Positions 1-8,824 of a DNA stretch of 64,000 nucleotides are shown in pieces (positions within the stretch are counted from its first letter, which is position 1; each line of letters starts with the position of its first letter). A model generated the notes under the pieces. It did no database searches. It saw only the letters and a program-made list of their open reading frames with translations, and was not told where the DNA came from. This DNA is from Pseudomonas parafulva (GTDB lineage: Bacteria; Pseudomonadota; Gammaproteobacteria; Pseudomonadales; Pseudomonadaceae). Made by a program: the position numbers and the translations under genes. The stretch is taken from positions 1,953,001 to 2,017,000 of the forward strand of contig NZ_CP019952.1 in NCBI RefSeq assembly GCF_002021815.1, read 5' to 3'.

Positions 1-474
1 CAAGGTGCGCCCATCACGCCAGGGTTGCTCGATCAGCCGCTGAACCTGCCCATGGGCCTCGACAGCCTCGATACCAGCATTGCGCGCGTTGCGCGGAACT
101 ACGGGAGGGTGGTGTACCCCTTGGACAAGCGGCTCGATGCCTTGTTGACGCAGGTTGCCGCTGGAAACCCGGTGCTGGTTCGCTATCAGGACGGTTCGGC
201 ATGGTGGAGCGAACCCAGGTATGCGGTCTTGATAGGGTATGACCGGTACAAACAGCGCGTGCTGATGCGTGCAGGCATGCAACGCCGCCTGGTGATGGCA
301 TTCGACGATTTCGCCTCTGCCTGGGCGAAGGAGGGGCGCTGGGCAATTCTGGTGCAGCCGCCGGGGCAGTTGCCGGCGAACGTCGATCGTCAGCGCTGGC
401 TGCAGGCCGCTGACGAACTGGCGCGTGCGGGTCAGGAATTAGCGGCCAGGCAGGCCCTGGACAGCATCAAGTGA
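1..474 (+). CDS. C39-like peptidase family protein (5' truncated by window)
   Basis: The reading frame is open from the first base, so the N-terminus lies outside the window. The visible part resembles the C-terminal half of the C39-type cysteine peptidase-like domain found in Pseudomonas lipoproteins: a segment GNPVLVRYQDGSAWW followed by YAVLIGYD, which in the family carries the papain-like His/Asp side of the active site. The last 40 residues (RQRWLQAADELARAGQELAARQAL) are helical and TPR-like, as in family members that end in tetratricopeptide repeats. In the family the protein is probably envelope-associated. The catalytic Cys would be upstream and cannot be checked. Confidence 0.6.
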   Translation, partial: QGAPITPGLLDQPLNLPMGLDSLDTSIARVARNYGRVVYPLDKRLDALLTQVAAGNPVLVRYQDGSAWWSEPRYAVLIGYDRYKQRVLMRAGMQRRLVMAFDDFASAWAKEGRWAILVQPPGQLPANVDRQRWLQAADELARAGQELAARQALDSIK

Positions 475-577
475 GACCGCTCGCATCAAGCGTCACGCGG
501 TCACTGTAAGAGCGGCCTTGACGGGGCGCCGGAGCGGCTACGGCCCAGCGATATCGACTGAACAGCATCACGCCAAG

Positions 578-600
578 TGGCAGCCCTTTACGGGCTGCCA
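578..600. terminator. Stem-loop between convergent genes
   Basis: A perfect 9-bp stem (TGGCAGCCC / GGGCTGCCA) with a 5-nt loop lies between the C39-like gene and the convergent puuB-like gene, so it could end transcription from either side. There is no clear T tract, so this may be a weak or Rho-assisted terminator. The rest of 475-609 shows no gene. Confidence 0.45.
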
Positions 601-609
601 TGCCTTAGC

Positions 610-1893
610 TCAGAAGCCCAGGCGGTCACGCAGACTGTAGTACCAAGCGCCCAAGGCACTGAAAGGCACGCGCAGCATCTGACCGCCCGGGAACGGGTAG
701 TGCGGCAGCCCGGCAAAGGCATCGAACCGCTCCGCCTGGCCACGCATCGCCTCGGCCAGGACTTTGCCTGCCAGGTGGGTATAGGTGACCCCGTGGCCCG
801 AACACCCCTGGGAGTAATAGATGTTGTCACCGATCCGGCCTACTTGTGGCAGGCGCGACAACGTCAGCAGGAAGTTGCCGGTCCAGGCGTAATCGATCTT
901 GACGTTCTTCAGCTGCGGGAAGGCCTTGAGCATCTTCGGACGGATGATCGCCTCGATGTTGGCCGGGTCCCGTGCCCCATATACTACGCCGCCACCAAAG
1001 ATCAGGCGCTTGTCACTGGTCAGGCGATAGTAGTCGAGCAGGTAGTTGCAGTCTTCGACGCAGTAGTCCTGCGGCAGCAAGGTACGCGCCAGTTCATCGC
1101 CCAAGGGTTCGGTCGTGATGACCTGCGTACCGCAGGGCATGGACTTGGCGGCAAGCTCTGGGACCAAGTTGCCCAGGTAGGCGTTGCCCGCCACGATGAT
1201 GAACTTGGCGCGCACTTTGCCCTGTGGGGTATGCACGACCGGGTTGGCGCCACGCTCAATGCGCACGGCCGGGGTTTGCTCATAGATGGTGCCACCCAGC
1301 GATTCGACGGCAGCAGCTTCGCCGAGGGCCAGGTTGAGCGGATGGATATGACCGCCGCTCATGTCGAGCATGCCGCCGATATAGTTGTCGCAGGCCACCA
1401 CTTCGCGGATGCGCTGTCGATCCATGAGCTCCAGCTGGTTGTGGCCGAAACGTTCCCATAGGCGCTTTTGCGATTCCAGGTGACCCATCTGTTTGCTGGT
1501 CAGTGCAGCAAAAACGCCACCATCCTTGAGGTCGCACTGGATGTTGTACTTGGCCACCCGCTCGCGGATGATGCGCCCGCCCTCGAAGGCCATTTCGCCC
1601 AGCAGCTGCGCCTGGTGGGCACCCACGGTGCGCTCGATGACATCGATGTCGCGGCTGTAGCTGTTGACGATCTGGCCACCGTTGCGGCCCGAGGCGCCGA
1701 AACCAACCTTGGCCGCTTCGACGACGCTGACCTTAAAGCCGTTTTCTAGAAGGAACAGGGCGCTGGACAAGCCGGTGTAGCCTGCGCCGATGATGCAGAC
1801 ATCGGTTTGCACCTCACCCTGCAGCGCCGGACGTGGCGGCACCGGGTTGGCCGAGGCGGCGTAGTAGGACTGGGGGTAGGGGGTGTTAGCCAT
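610..1893 (-). CDS. puuB: FAD-dependent oxidoreductase, gamma-glutamylputrescine oxidase type
   Basis: A 427-residue flavoprotein of the DAO/GlyOx family. The dinucleotide-binding motif GAGYTGLSSALFLLENG sits at about residues 36-52, followed by the EAAKVGFGASGRNGGQIV segment typical of PuuB-type enzymes. PuuB oxidises gamma-glutamyl-putrescine in polyamine catabolism in the cytoplasm. The C-terminal PQVGRIGDNIYYSQGCSGHGV segment matches the FAD-closing region of the family. Length is normal. It stands alone, without puuA, puuC or puuD neighbours, so a relaxed or different amine substrate is possible; pseudomonads carry several paralogues. Confidence 0.75.
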   Translation of the reverse strand: MANTPYPQSYYAASANPVPPRPALQGEVQTDVCIIGAGYTGLSSALFLLENGFKVSVVEAAKVGFGASGRNGGQIVNSYSRDIDVIERTVGAHQAQLLGEMAFEGGRIIRERVAKYNIQCDLKDGGVFAALTSKQMGHLESQKRLWERFGHNQLELMDRQRIREVVACDNYIGGMLDMSGGHIHPLNLALGEAAAVESLGGTIYEQTPAVRIERGANPVVHTPQGKVRAKFIIVAGNAYLGNLVPELAAKSMPCGTQVITTEPLGDELARTLLPQDYCVEDCNYLLDYYRLTSDKRLIFGGGVVYGARDPANIEAIIRPKMLKAFPQLKNVKIDYAWTGNFLLTLSRLPQVGRIGDNIYYSQGCSGHGVTYTHLAGKVLAEAMRGQAERFDAFAGLPHYPFPGGQMLRVPFSALGAWYYSLRDRLGF

Positions 1894-2052
1894 GCTGCAG
1901 AACCTCGTGTTTTATATTTTTAACGAATGTAGCGATGCTATCAATAATAATAAACACCCGCTAGTCATCCGCTGAAAATCATGAACACCGCCTGCGTCTG
2001 ACGCTTCTTTATAAAGAGTTTGCAATTCAGTGAGTTAGCGCAAAAAAAACTG

Positions 2053-2080
2053 TTGACACGCTTTTGTAATTACGTAGAAT
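2053..2080 (+). promoter_or_regulatory. Promoter of first tRNA-Val
   Basis: TTGACA (2053-2058), a 16-bp spacer and TAGAAT (2075-2080) lie 12 bp before the tRNA 5' end, a near-consensus sigma70 promoter at the right distance. Confidence 0.75.
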
Positions 2081-2092
2081 GCGCACCACGAC

Positions 2093-2169
2093 AGGCACAT
2101 AGCTCAGTTGGTTAGAGCACCACCTTGACATGGTGGGGGTCGTTGGTTCGAGTCCAATTGTGCCTACCA
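2093..2169 (+). tRNA. tRNA-Val(GAC), copy 1
   Basis: A 77-nt cloverleaf: acceptor AGGCACA paired with TGTGCCT, D arm AGCTCAGTTGGTTAGAGC, anticodon loop TTGACAT (anticodon GAC), T arm GTTGGTTCGAGTCCAAT and an encoded CCA end. It is identical to the second copy 158 bp downstream. Confidence 0.95.
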
Positions 2170-2174
2170 AATCA

Positions 2175-2206
2175 AAGAAGGGTGATCCGAAAGGGTCACC
2201 CTTCTT
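2175..2206 (+). terminator. Terminator after first tRNA-Val
   Basis: AAGAAGGGTGA and TCACCCTTCTT form an 11-bp stem around a GAAAG-containing loop, directly after the tRNA CCA end. Only a short T-rich stretch follows. Confidence 0.75.
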
Positions 2207-2284
2207 GCGTTTGGCGTGAGAAAGTTTGGCATGGCTCCCGTCCGAGCCGTGTTCGAAAGTTTCTGATTTATATCGAAAAAAAGC

Positions 2285-2313
2285 TTTACAGGTGCTTAGT
2301 AGATCTCTAATAT
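2285..2313 (+). promoter_or_regulatory. Promoter of second tRNA-Val
   Basis: TTTACA (2285-2290), a 17-bp spacer and TAATAT (2308-2313) precede the second tRNA by 14 bp, so each copy has its own promoter. Confidence 0.7.
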
Positions 2314-2327
2314 GCGCACCACACGAC

Positions 2328-2404
2328 AGGCACATAGCTCAGTTGGTTAGAGCACCACCTTGACATGGTGGGGGTCGTTGGTTCGAGTCCAATTGTGCCT
2401 ACCA
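2328..2404 (+). tRNA. tRNA-Val(GAC), copy 2
   Basis: The same 77-nt sequence as the first copy, with anticodon GAC and encoded CCA. The preceding GCGCACCAC-ACGACAGG context is also nearly repeated, which points to a tandem duplication including part of the leader. Confidence 0.95.
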
Positions 2405-2410
2405 AATCCC

Positions 2411-2442
2411 AAAAAGGGCGATCAGAAATGGTCGCCCTTTTT
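2411..2442 (+). terminator. Terminator after second tRNA-Val
   Basis: AAAAAGGGCGA pairs with TCGCCCTTTTT around a CAGAAATGG loop, giving a rho-independent terminator immediately after the CCA end. Confidence 0.85.
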
Positions 2443-2537
2443 GCATGTCTGCTTGAATCAGCGTGTAACCTTTGGCCGCAGTCCGGTTCATGGCCTCGCG
2501 TGGTAGAATCCGCCTCTTCCAACCTGGAGGTAGACGC

Positions 2538-3107
2538 GTGCGCAAACTGGCGGTGGTAATGGCAGTAATGGCCCTGGCGGGGTGTGACAACGAGGTGGAG
2601 GGCGTGCACAAGCGTGTGGCCGAACACCTGCAAAACCCCAAGACCGCCAAGTTCGGTAACGTGCGCATCGATACCCAGGGTACGATCTGCGGTCAGGTGC
2701 GCGGCAAGGACGATGCCGGCCAATACCAGGCCTACCGCAGTTACGTGGCCATCAAACGCGACGGTCAGTACGAAATCATTGTCGACGACAATGGCAATAA
2801 CCTGCGTATCCGTGAGCTGTGCGGGGGCGCCGAATTGCAGCGCCGCGCGCAGGCGCTCGAAGGTGAGCCCGCGCCAGAGGGATGGGACGTCGAAGTCATC
2901 CAGGGCGCCAACATGGGTGCACTCAGCGACATGACCGCGCGTCTGATCGAGAAGGGCATACCGTCTTCGGTGGAGTACCGGGACGGCAAGCCTGTGGTCC
3001 TGCTGGGGCCATTTCCAACCCGGGAGCAGGCTCAGGCCCGTCGCGATGAAGTCATGGCCAAGCTTGGTACCGATTCAGTGGTCATCCAGCACGGCGCAGC
3101 CCGCTAA
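2538..3107 (+). CDS. SPOR-domain lipoprotein
   Basis: A 189-residue protein read from a GTG start, chosen because GGAGG lies 7 bp upstream and because it gives a clean lipoprotein signal peptide (MRKLAVVMAVMALAGC, Cys about residue 16). The next ~100 residues (KRVAEHLQNPKTAKFGNV...) are of unknown function. The C-terminal ~70 residues (WDVEVIQGANMGALSDMTARL ... VVLLGPFPTREQAQARRDEV) form a SPOR domain, which binds denuded septal peptidoglycan. It probably sits in the periplasm attached to a membrane. The longer reading frame from 2472 lacks a signal peptide. Confidence 0.75.
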   Translation: MRKLAVVMAVMALAGCDNEVEGVHKRVAEHLQNPKTAKFGNVRIDTQGTICGQVRGKDDAGQYQAYRSYVAIKRDGQYEIIVDDNGNNLRIRELCGGAELQRRAQALEGEPAPEGWDVEVIQGANMGALSDMTARLIEKGIPSSVEYRDGKPVVLLGPFPTREQAQARRDEVMAKLGTDSVVIQHGAAR

Positions 3108-3125
3108 GCGCTCGTAGCCGGTCGA

Positions 3126-3815
3126 TCAGCTACACGCCTTGAGGTCGACCGGCCCTACGAACTCATTGCCGCGCCCCATCAGGCACCCAACCCGCTGGTT
3201 GCGTTGATATTCCCAGGGCTGCGGCGGATACGTCTTGTTCCACGCCTCGAATAGCTGGCGGTCCTGCCTGGATAGGCGCAAGTTGTATTGCTTGCTCATA
3301 TAGAAGTAGGTGCGTGCAATCATGCCGCGGATCGAAGGCCGCGGCATGACCTTCCTGGCCTTGAAGTCCACTTGGGTAAGGCACTTGCCGTATTGCCCGC
3401 GTTGCTCTGGCAGCCAGCCGAAGCTGTAGTTGCTGCGGTCGCCGTTGACCTCTCCCACGCTTGGCACCAGGTTGTGCAGATCGGCTTCTGCGCGTTTGTA
3501 TACCTCGTCGTGCTGCGAGCAGGCCTTGCGACCGCCGCTTTGCCAGCATTGGCGCAGATGGCCGATTTGCCAGGCCGGCACGATGTGTTCCCACTCGATG
3601 CGTGAAGCGCGTTGGGCATTCTTGCGTGGTGCATACCCACATGAAGCCATATCGACTTTGTTGCCGTTGTATTTGCAACCGCAATAGAACTCGGTGGATT
3701 GTGGTGCGTAGAGTTGCCTGGCGACCTTCTTGGCCTCCTGGAACGTGCGGGGCGCATCGGCATGGGCAGGCGGAGCCATCAGCAGGCAGGCAGCTGCAAT
3801 AAGCGAAACTCTCAT
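3126..3815 (-). CDS. endA: Endonuclease I, secreted or periplasmic DNase
   Basis: A 229-residue protein with a signal peptide (cleavage after AHA, about residue 19) and the endonuclease I fold of the beta-beta-alpha-metal superfamily. Visible motifs are RIEWEHIVPAW with the catalytic His, DLHNLVPSVGEVNGDRSN, and several conserved Cys. Family members are non-specific nucleases acting outside the cytoplasm on DNA or RNA. It starts 7 bp after the DUF1654 gene on the same strand, so the two are probably one operon behind a LexA-type box, which would make the nuclease damage-inducible. Confidence 0.88.
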   Translation of the reverse strand: MRVSLIAAACLLMAPPAHADAPRTFQEAKKVARQLYAPQSTEFYCGCKYNGNKVDMASCGYAPRKNAQRASRIEWEHIVPAWQIGHLRQCWQSGGRKACSQHDEVYKRAEADLHNLVPSVGEVNGDRSNYSFGWLPEQRGQYGKCLTQVDFKARKVMPRPSIRGMIARTYFYMSKQYNLRLSRQDRQLFEAWNKTYPPQPWEYQRNQRVGCLMGRGNEFVGPVDLKACS

Positions 3816-3821
3816 GCGCGG

Positions 3822-4067
3822 TCAGTCTTCCTTGGGCACAGTCCAGAAAATCTGTACGCCGCCATCGTCACGGTGGGCGAGGGTGACATTGTCATTTTCG
3901 GCAATCTCGGCCAGCAACGTGTCCCAGTCCTCCGGTGTTTCCTGTTCCAGGCGAAAGATCAAAGCCGCCCGGCTGCGCTGGGCAATGGGGTTGTTGATGA
4001 TTTTCTGGATGCGCATGCCCAATTGTTGGTAGCTGGCAGGTGAGGGCGAGGAGGTAGACACAGGCAT
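3822..4067 (-). CDS. DUF1654 family protein (chromosomal copy)
   Basis: An 81-residue protein recognised as DUF1654, a small family found mostly in pseudomonads and their phages; its function is unknown to me. Pattern: LGMRIQKIINNPIAQRSRAA, RLEQETPEDWDTLLAEI, and a C-terminal FWTVP. The ATG at 4067 is preferred over an upstream GTG at 4103 because the GTG would place the LexA-type box inside the gene; AAGGAA precedes the ATG but very closely. It shares a clear pattern with the prophage protein at 37003-37311. It heads a probable operon with endA. Confidence 0.8.
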   Translation of the reverse strand: MPVSTSSPSPASYQQLGMRIQKIINNPIAQRSRAALIFRLEQETPEDWDTLLAEIAENDNVTLAHRDDGGVQIFWTVPKED

Positions 4068-4079
4068 TTCCTTGTTTTG

Positions 4080-4095
4080 CTGTATGCACGTACAG
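4080..4095 (-). promoter_or_regulatory. LexA-type SOS box upstream of DUF1654-endA
   Basis: CTGTATGCACGTACAG matches the gammaproteobacterial LexA consensus CTGT-N8-ACAG and is close to the ideal CTGTATATATATACAG. It lies 12 bp before the DUF1654 start, where a repressor would block transcription. A TACTGT sequence overlapping it could be the -10. Confidence 0.75.
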
Positions 4096-4213
4096 TATTT
4101 CACTGTAAGGGATTTCGCAACAGCTTGAAGGGAAAGTTCTGCGGCTCGTCCTCGTCATGTTCGCGATCCAGGCCAAGGTCTGCTGTAATAGCGGCACTTT
4201 CCGGAAATTGCTC

Positions 4214-6331
4214 ATGTATCGATTGGTCTTACGCCTTACCTCTTCCACACACCTCGCTTTGCTGTTTGTCGGTGCTGTTACTGCTCACACTGAGGCCTGG
4301 GCCGACCCGTCGACCGCGATCGTTATCGATCCGATGGTCGTCACCGGCGCCTACGCCCCTACCAGCAGCTTTGACCTGCCGTTTTCGGTGGACACGGTCG
4401 ACCTGTCCAATGGCACGGATGGCCAACTTGGCGTCAACTTGTCAGAGGTCCTGACCAAAGTCCCTGGCCTCGTAGTACAGAATCGCCAGAACTATGCCCA
4501 GGACCTACAGATATCGTCACGTGGCTTTGGTGCTCGCTCTGCATTTGGCGTGCGCGGTATCAAGCTGCTCAGCGATGGTATCCCCGCCAGCACCCCAGAC
4601 GGACAGGGTCAGGCAGCCACGCTGAACCTGGATGTGGCCGACCGCATCGAGGTACTGCGTGGCCCGGCCGCTACGCTGTATGGCAGCAACGCTGGCGGTG
4701 TCATCCAGATGTTCAGCCGTGATGGGGAAGGGCCGGCTCGCCTTGGTGCCGAAACAACATTTGGCAGCGATGGCTTCAGCAAGCACCACCTGTCGGCGCA
4801 AGGGGGCAACGAGATCGGTGGTTTCGTGCTGGATGCTTCGCGTATGGACACCGATGGTTACCGTGACCATAGCGCGGCCAAGCGCGACCAGACGTTCGCC
4901 AAGGTGCACATCAAGCCGGACGCCGATTCACGCCTGGCGCTGATTTACAGCAGCCTGGAACAGAACAACACGCAAGACCCGCTGGGTCAGCTTTGGTCCA
5001 GCTACAAGCACGACCCACGTTCGGTCGCTGATGGCGCAAGGGCCTACAACACGCGCAAGAGTATCGACCACCAACAGGTGGGCATGAACTACGAACGCTA
5101 CGTAGGCGACGCTACCCTTCAGTTCAATCTCTACGCAGGGCGCCGGAGCGTGGTGCAGTACCTGTCGATTCCTCGGCAGGTCGCTTCCAACAGCCAGCGC
5201 GGTGGCGGTGTGGTCGATTTTGACCGCGAGTTTCACGGCGGTACGCTGCGCTGGATTCAGCCGGTACTGGCCGTGCCTGGGCATTTCACGTTCACCGTGG
5301 GTGCCGACTACGACCAGAGTACGGATGACCGCAGGGGCTACCAGAACTTCCGTGGCGACCAACTTGGGGTCAAGGGCGAGCTCAAGCGCGACGAGAAAGA
5401 CATCGCTACCAGCCTCGACCCGTATGTGCAGGCGCGCTGGGAAATTGGCAACTGGACCAGCGAGCTGGGTGTGCGCTACAGCACTATGAAGATGAAGGTC
5501 GATGACCACTATCTGGAAAACGGTGACGCCAGCGGTGCCAAGCGGTATCAGCAGGCCAACCCGACGCTGTCTGTGATGTATGCCTTCACGCCTGATCTGC
5601 GTGGCTACGCCAGCCTAGGAAAGGGCTTCGAAACGCCTACACAGGCCGAAATGGCCTATGCGCCAGGCTTGCAGGAAAGCTTCAACTTCGGGCTGGAACC
5701 TGCCACCAGCAAGCAATATGAGCTAGGGGTGAAATATCGCCTGGGCGCCGCCACGCGGCTGAACGCAGCCCTGTTCGAGATCCGTACGGATAACGAAATC
5801 GTGGTCGATAATGCCACCAACGGTCGCACCAGTTACCACAATGCCGGGCAGACCGTGCGCCGTGGTTTCGAAGCCAGCTTACAGAGCGACCTTGCCGAGC
5901 GCTGGCAGACCACTTGGGTGTACACCCATACCGACGCTCGCTATGCCGACGACTTCAAGCAAGGCGGACAAGTCATCGACAGTGGCAACCGCTTGCCAGG
6001 TGTGCCGCGAGACAACCTGTATGCAGAAGTGGTGTGGAAACCCACCACGTCGGTCAGCATGGGGTTCGAGGGGCAGTACCGCAGCAAGGTGTTCGTTGAG
6101 GACAGCAACCAGCAGAAAGCTGCGCCCGCCTATGCTGTGTTCAACTGGCGCACGCGCTTCGAGCAACAGGTCGGCCCTTGGACGTTCCATCAGCTGGTGC
6201 GCCTGGACAACCTGTTCGACCGTCAGTACGTGGGTTCGGTGATTGTCGGTGACAGCAACAAACGCTATTACGAGGCAGCCCCGGGGCGTTCATGGTACGC
6301 CGGTGCTGGCTTGGAATATCAGTTCAGATAG
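4214..6331 (+). CDS. TonB-dependent outer-membrane receptor
   Basis: A 705-residue protein from the ATG at 4214, chosen because it opens a signal peptide (MYRLVLRLTSSTHLALLF ... AWA). A short TonB box-like DPMVVTGA precedes the plug domain, which contains LSEVLTKVPGLVVQNRQN, SRGFGARSAFGVRGIK and RIEVLRGPAATLYGSNAGGV. The rest is a 22-strand barrel with the usual C-terminal YAGAGLEYQFR. The plug resembles YncD/FecA-like iron or siderophore receptors; the ligand cannot be told from sequence. It is divergent from DUF1654-endA. No Fur box is obvious in the 110-bp gap. Confidence 0.8.
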   Translation: MYRLVLRLTSSTHLALLFVGAVTAHTEAWADPSTAIVIDPMVVTGAYAPTSSFDLPFSVDTVDLSNGTDGQLGVNLSEVLTKVPGLVVQNRQNYAQDLQISSRGFGARSAFGVRGIKLLSDGIPASTPDGQGQAATLNLDVADRIEVLRGPAATLYGSNAGGVIQMFSRDGEGPARLGAETTFGSDGFSKHHLSAQGGNEIGGFVLDASRMDTDGYRDHSAAKRDQTFAKVHIKPDADSRLALIYSSLEQNNTQDPLGQLWSSYKHDPRSVADGARAYNTRKSIDHQQVGMNYERYVGDATLQFNLYAGRRSVVQYLSIPRQVASNSQRGGGVVDFDREFHGGTLRWIQPVLAVPGHFTFTVGADYDQSTDDRRGYQNFRGDQLGVKGELKRDEKDIATSLDPYVQARWEIGNWTSELGVRYSTMKMKVDDHYLENGDASGAKRYQQANPTLSVMYAFTPDLRGYASLGKGFETPTQAEMAYAPGLQESFNFGLEPATSKQYELGVKYRLGAATRLNAALFEIRTDNEIVVDNATNGRTSYHNAGQTVRRGFEASLQSDLAERWQTTWVYTHTDARYADDFKQGGQVIDSGNRLPGVPRDNLYAEVVWKPTTSVSMGFEGQYRSKVFVEDSNQQKAAPAYAVFNWRTRFEQQVGPWTFHQLVRLDNLFDRQYVGSVIVGDSNKRYYEAAPGRSWYAGAGLEYQFR

Positions 6332-6379
6332 GGTGCCTGGTAACGCTGAAGCCGATGATCGGCTCCAGCGTTGATGGGA

Positions 6380-7759
<1,380 letters not shown>

Positions 7760-7788
7760 TTGACAAACGCTTGGCGCGTTCGCATAGT
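7760..7788 (+). promoter_or_regulatory. rbs operon promoter
   Basis: TTGACA (7760-7765), a 17-bp spacer and CATAGT (7783-7788) form a good sigma70 promoter. The predicted start falls on the adjacent palindromic operator. Confidence 0.7.
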
Positions 7789-7796
7789 TACTTAGC

Positions 7797-7808
7797 GCAA
7801 ACGTTTGC
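7797..7808. promoter_or_regulatory. RbsR operator
   Basis: GCAAACGTTTGC is a perfect 12-bp palindrome with the central CG and flanking AAAC/GTTT typical of LacI/GalR-family operators. It lies just after the -10 and 37 bp before rbsB, so bound RbsR would block transcription. Confidence 0.75.
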
Positions 7809-7844
7809 TTTCCGATAAAAAAACAAGATTCGGAGTCATCGCCC

Positions 7845-8804
7845 ATGAAACTGCCGTTCCGAGGCCGCTTGCTGGCCGTCGCTGTTCTTTCGTCCTTGTC
7901 CATCGCCATGCCATTTTCGGCGGCTCATGCCGAAGACAAGCCCAAGGTGGCGTTGGTCATGAAATCATTGGCCAATGAGTTTTTCCGCACCATGGAAGAC
8001 GGTGCCAAGGCCTACCAGCAAACCCACGCAGGCGAATTCGACCTGGTTGCCAACGGCATCAAGAACGAGACCGACACAGGCGAGCAGATCCGCATCGTCG
8101 AGCAGATGGTCAACGCCGGTGCCAAGGCGCTGGTGATCGCGCCGGCAGACTCCAAAGCCTTGGTCTCAGCTGTGAAAAAAGCGATGGACAAGGGTGTGGT
8201 GGTAATCAACATCGACAACCGACTTGACCCCGAGCTGCTCAAGAGTAAAGGCATCAGCGTACCCTTTGTAGGCCCTGACAACCGCAAGGGCGCTCGCCTG
8301 GTGGGCGAATACTTGGCCACGGAAAAACTCAAGGCGGGCGATCAGGTGGGCATCATCGAAGGCGTGCCGACCACGACCAATGCCCAACAGCGTACCGCAG
8401 GCTTCAAGGATGCGATGGACGCTGCACAGATCAAGATCGTCTCCACGCAGAGCGGCAATTGGGAAATCGACAAAGGCAATGCCGTCGCCGCGTCCATGCT
8501 TAACGAATACCCTGACCTCAAGGCATTGCTGGCAGGCAACGACAGCATGGCCCTGGGCGCGGTCTCGGCCGTGCGCGCGGCTGGCAAGGCTGGCCAGGTG
8601 CAGGTGGTCGGTTACGATAACATCAATGCCATCAAGCCCATGATTGCCGACGGCCGCGTACTGGCCACGCTTGATCAGGCAGCCAGTCAGCAAGCCGTTT
8701 TCGGTATCCAGGCCGCGCTGAAAATGGTCAAGGGCGAGAAGCCGGATGTGGATGCCGATAACGTCATCCAGACCCCGGTCGAACTGATTACGAAGCAACC
8801 TTGA
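7845..8804 (+). CDS. rbsB: Ribose ABC transporter substrate-binding protein
   Basis: A 319-residue periplasmic sugar-binding protein (type 1 fold). The signal peptide ends at SAAHA, about residue 29. Family segments are KPKVALVMKSLANEFFRTM, VINIDNRLDP and LLAGNDSMALGAVSAV, plus VVGYDNINAIKPMIADGR. It binds D-ribose in the periplasm and delivers it to RbsAC. It is the first gene of rbsBACRKD; CGGAG precedes the ATG. Confidence 0.93.
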   Translation: MKLPFRGRLLAVAVLSSLSIAMPFSAAHAEDKPKVALVMKSLANEFFRTMEDGAKAYQQTHAGEFDLVANGIKNETDTGEQIRIVEQMVNAGAKALVIAPADSKALVSAVKKAMDKGVVVINIDNRLDPELLKSKGISVPFVGPDNRKGARLVGEYLATEKLKAGDQVGIIEGVPTTTNAQQRTAGFKDAMDAAQIKIVSTQSGNWEIDKGNAVAASMLNEYPDLKALLAGNDSMALGAVSAVRAAGKAGQVQVVGYDNINAIKPMIADGRVLATLDQAASQQAVFGIQAALKMVKGEKPDVDADNVIQTPVELITKQP

Positions 8805-8824
8805 TGCTGCCAGGAGACACGGCG

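Noticed and set aside
577-1461. Long plus-strand frame opposite puuB
   Set aside because: Antisense shadow of a GC-rich gene; the minus-strand product is a clear flavoprotein.
2093-2404. tRNA-Val pair as remnant of an integration
   Set aside because: No integrase or foreign gene lies beside or between them; simple duplication explains it.
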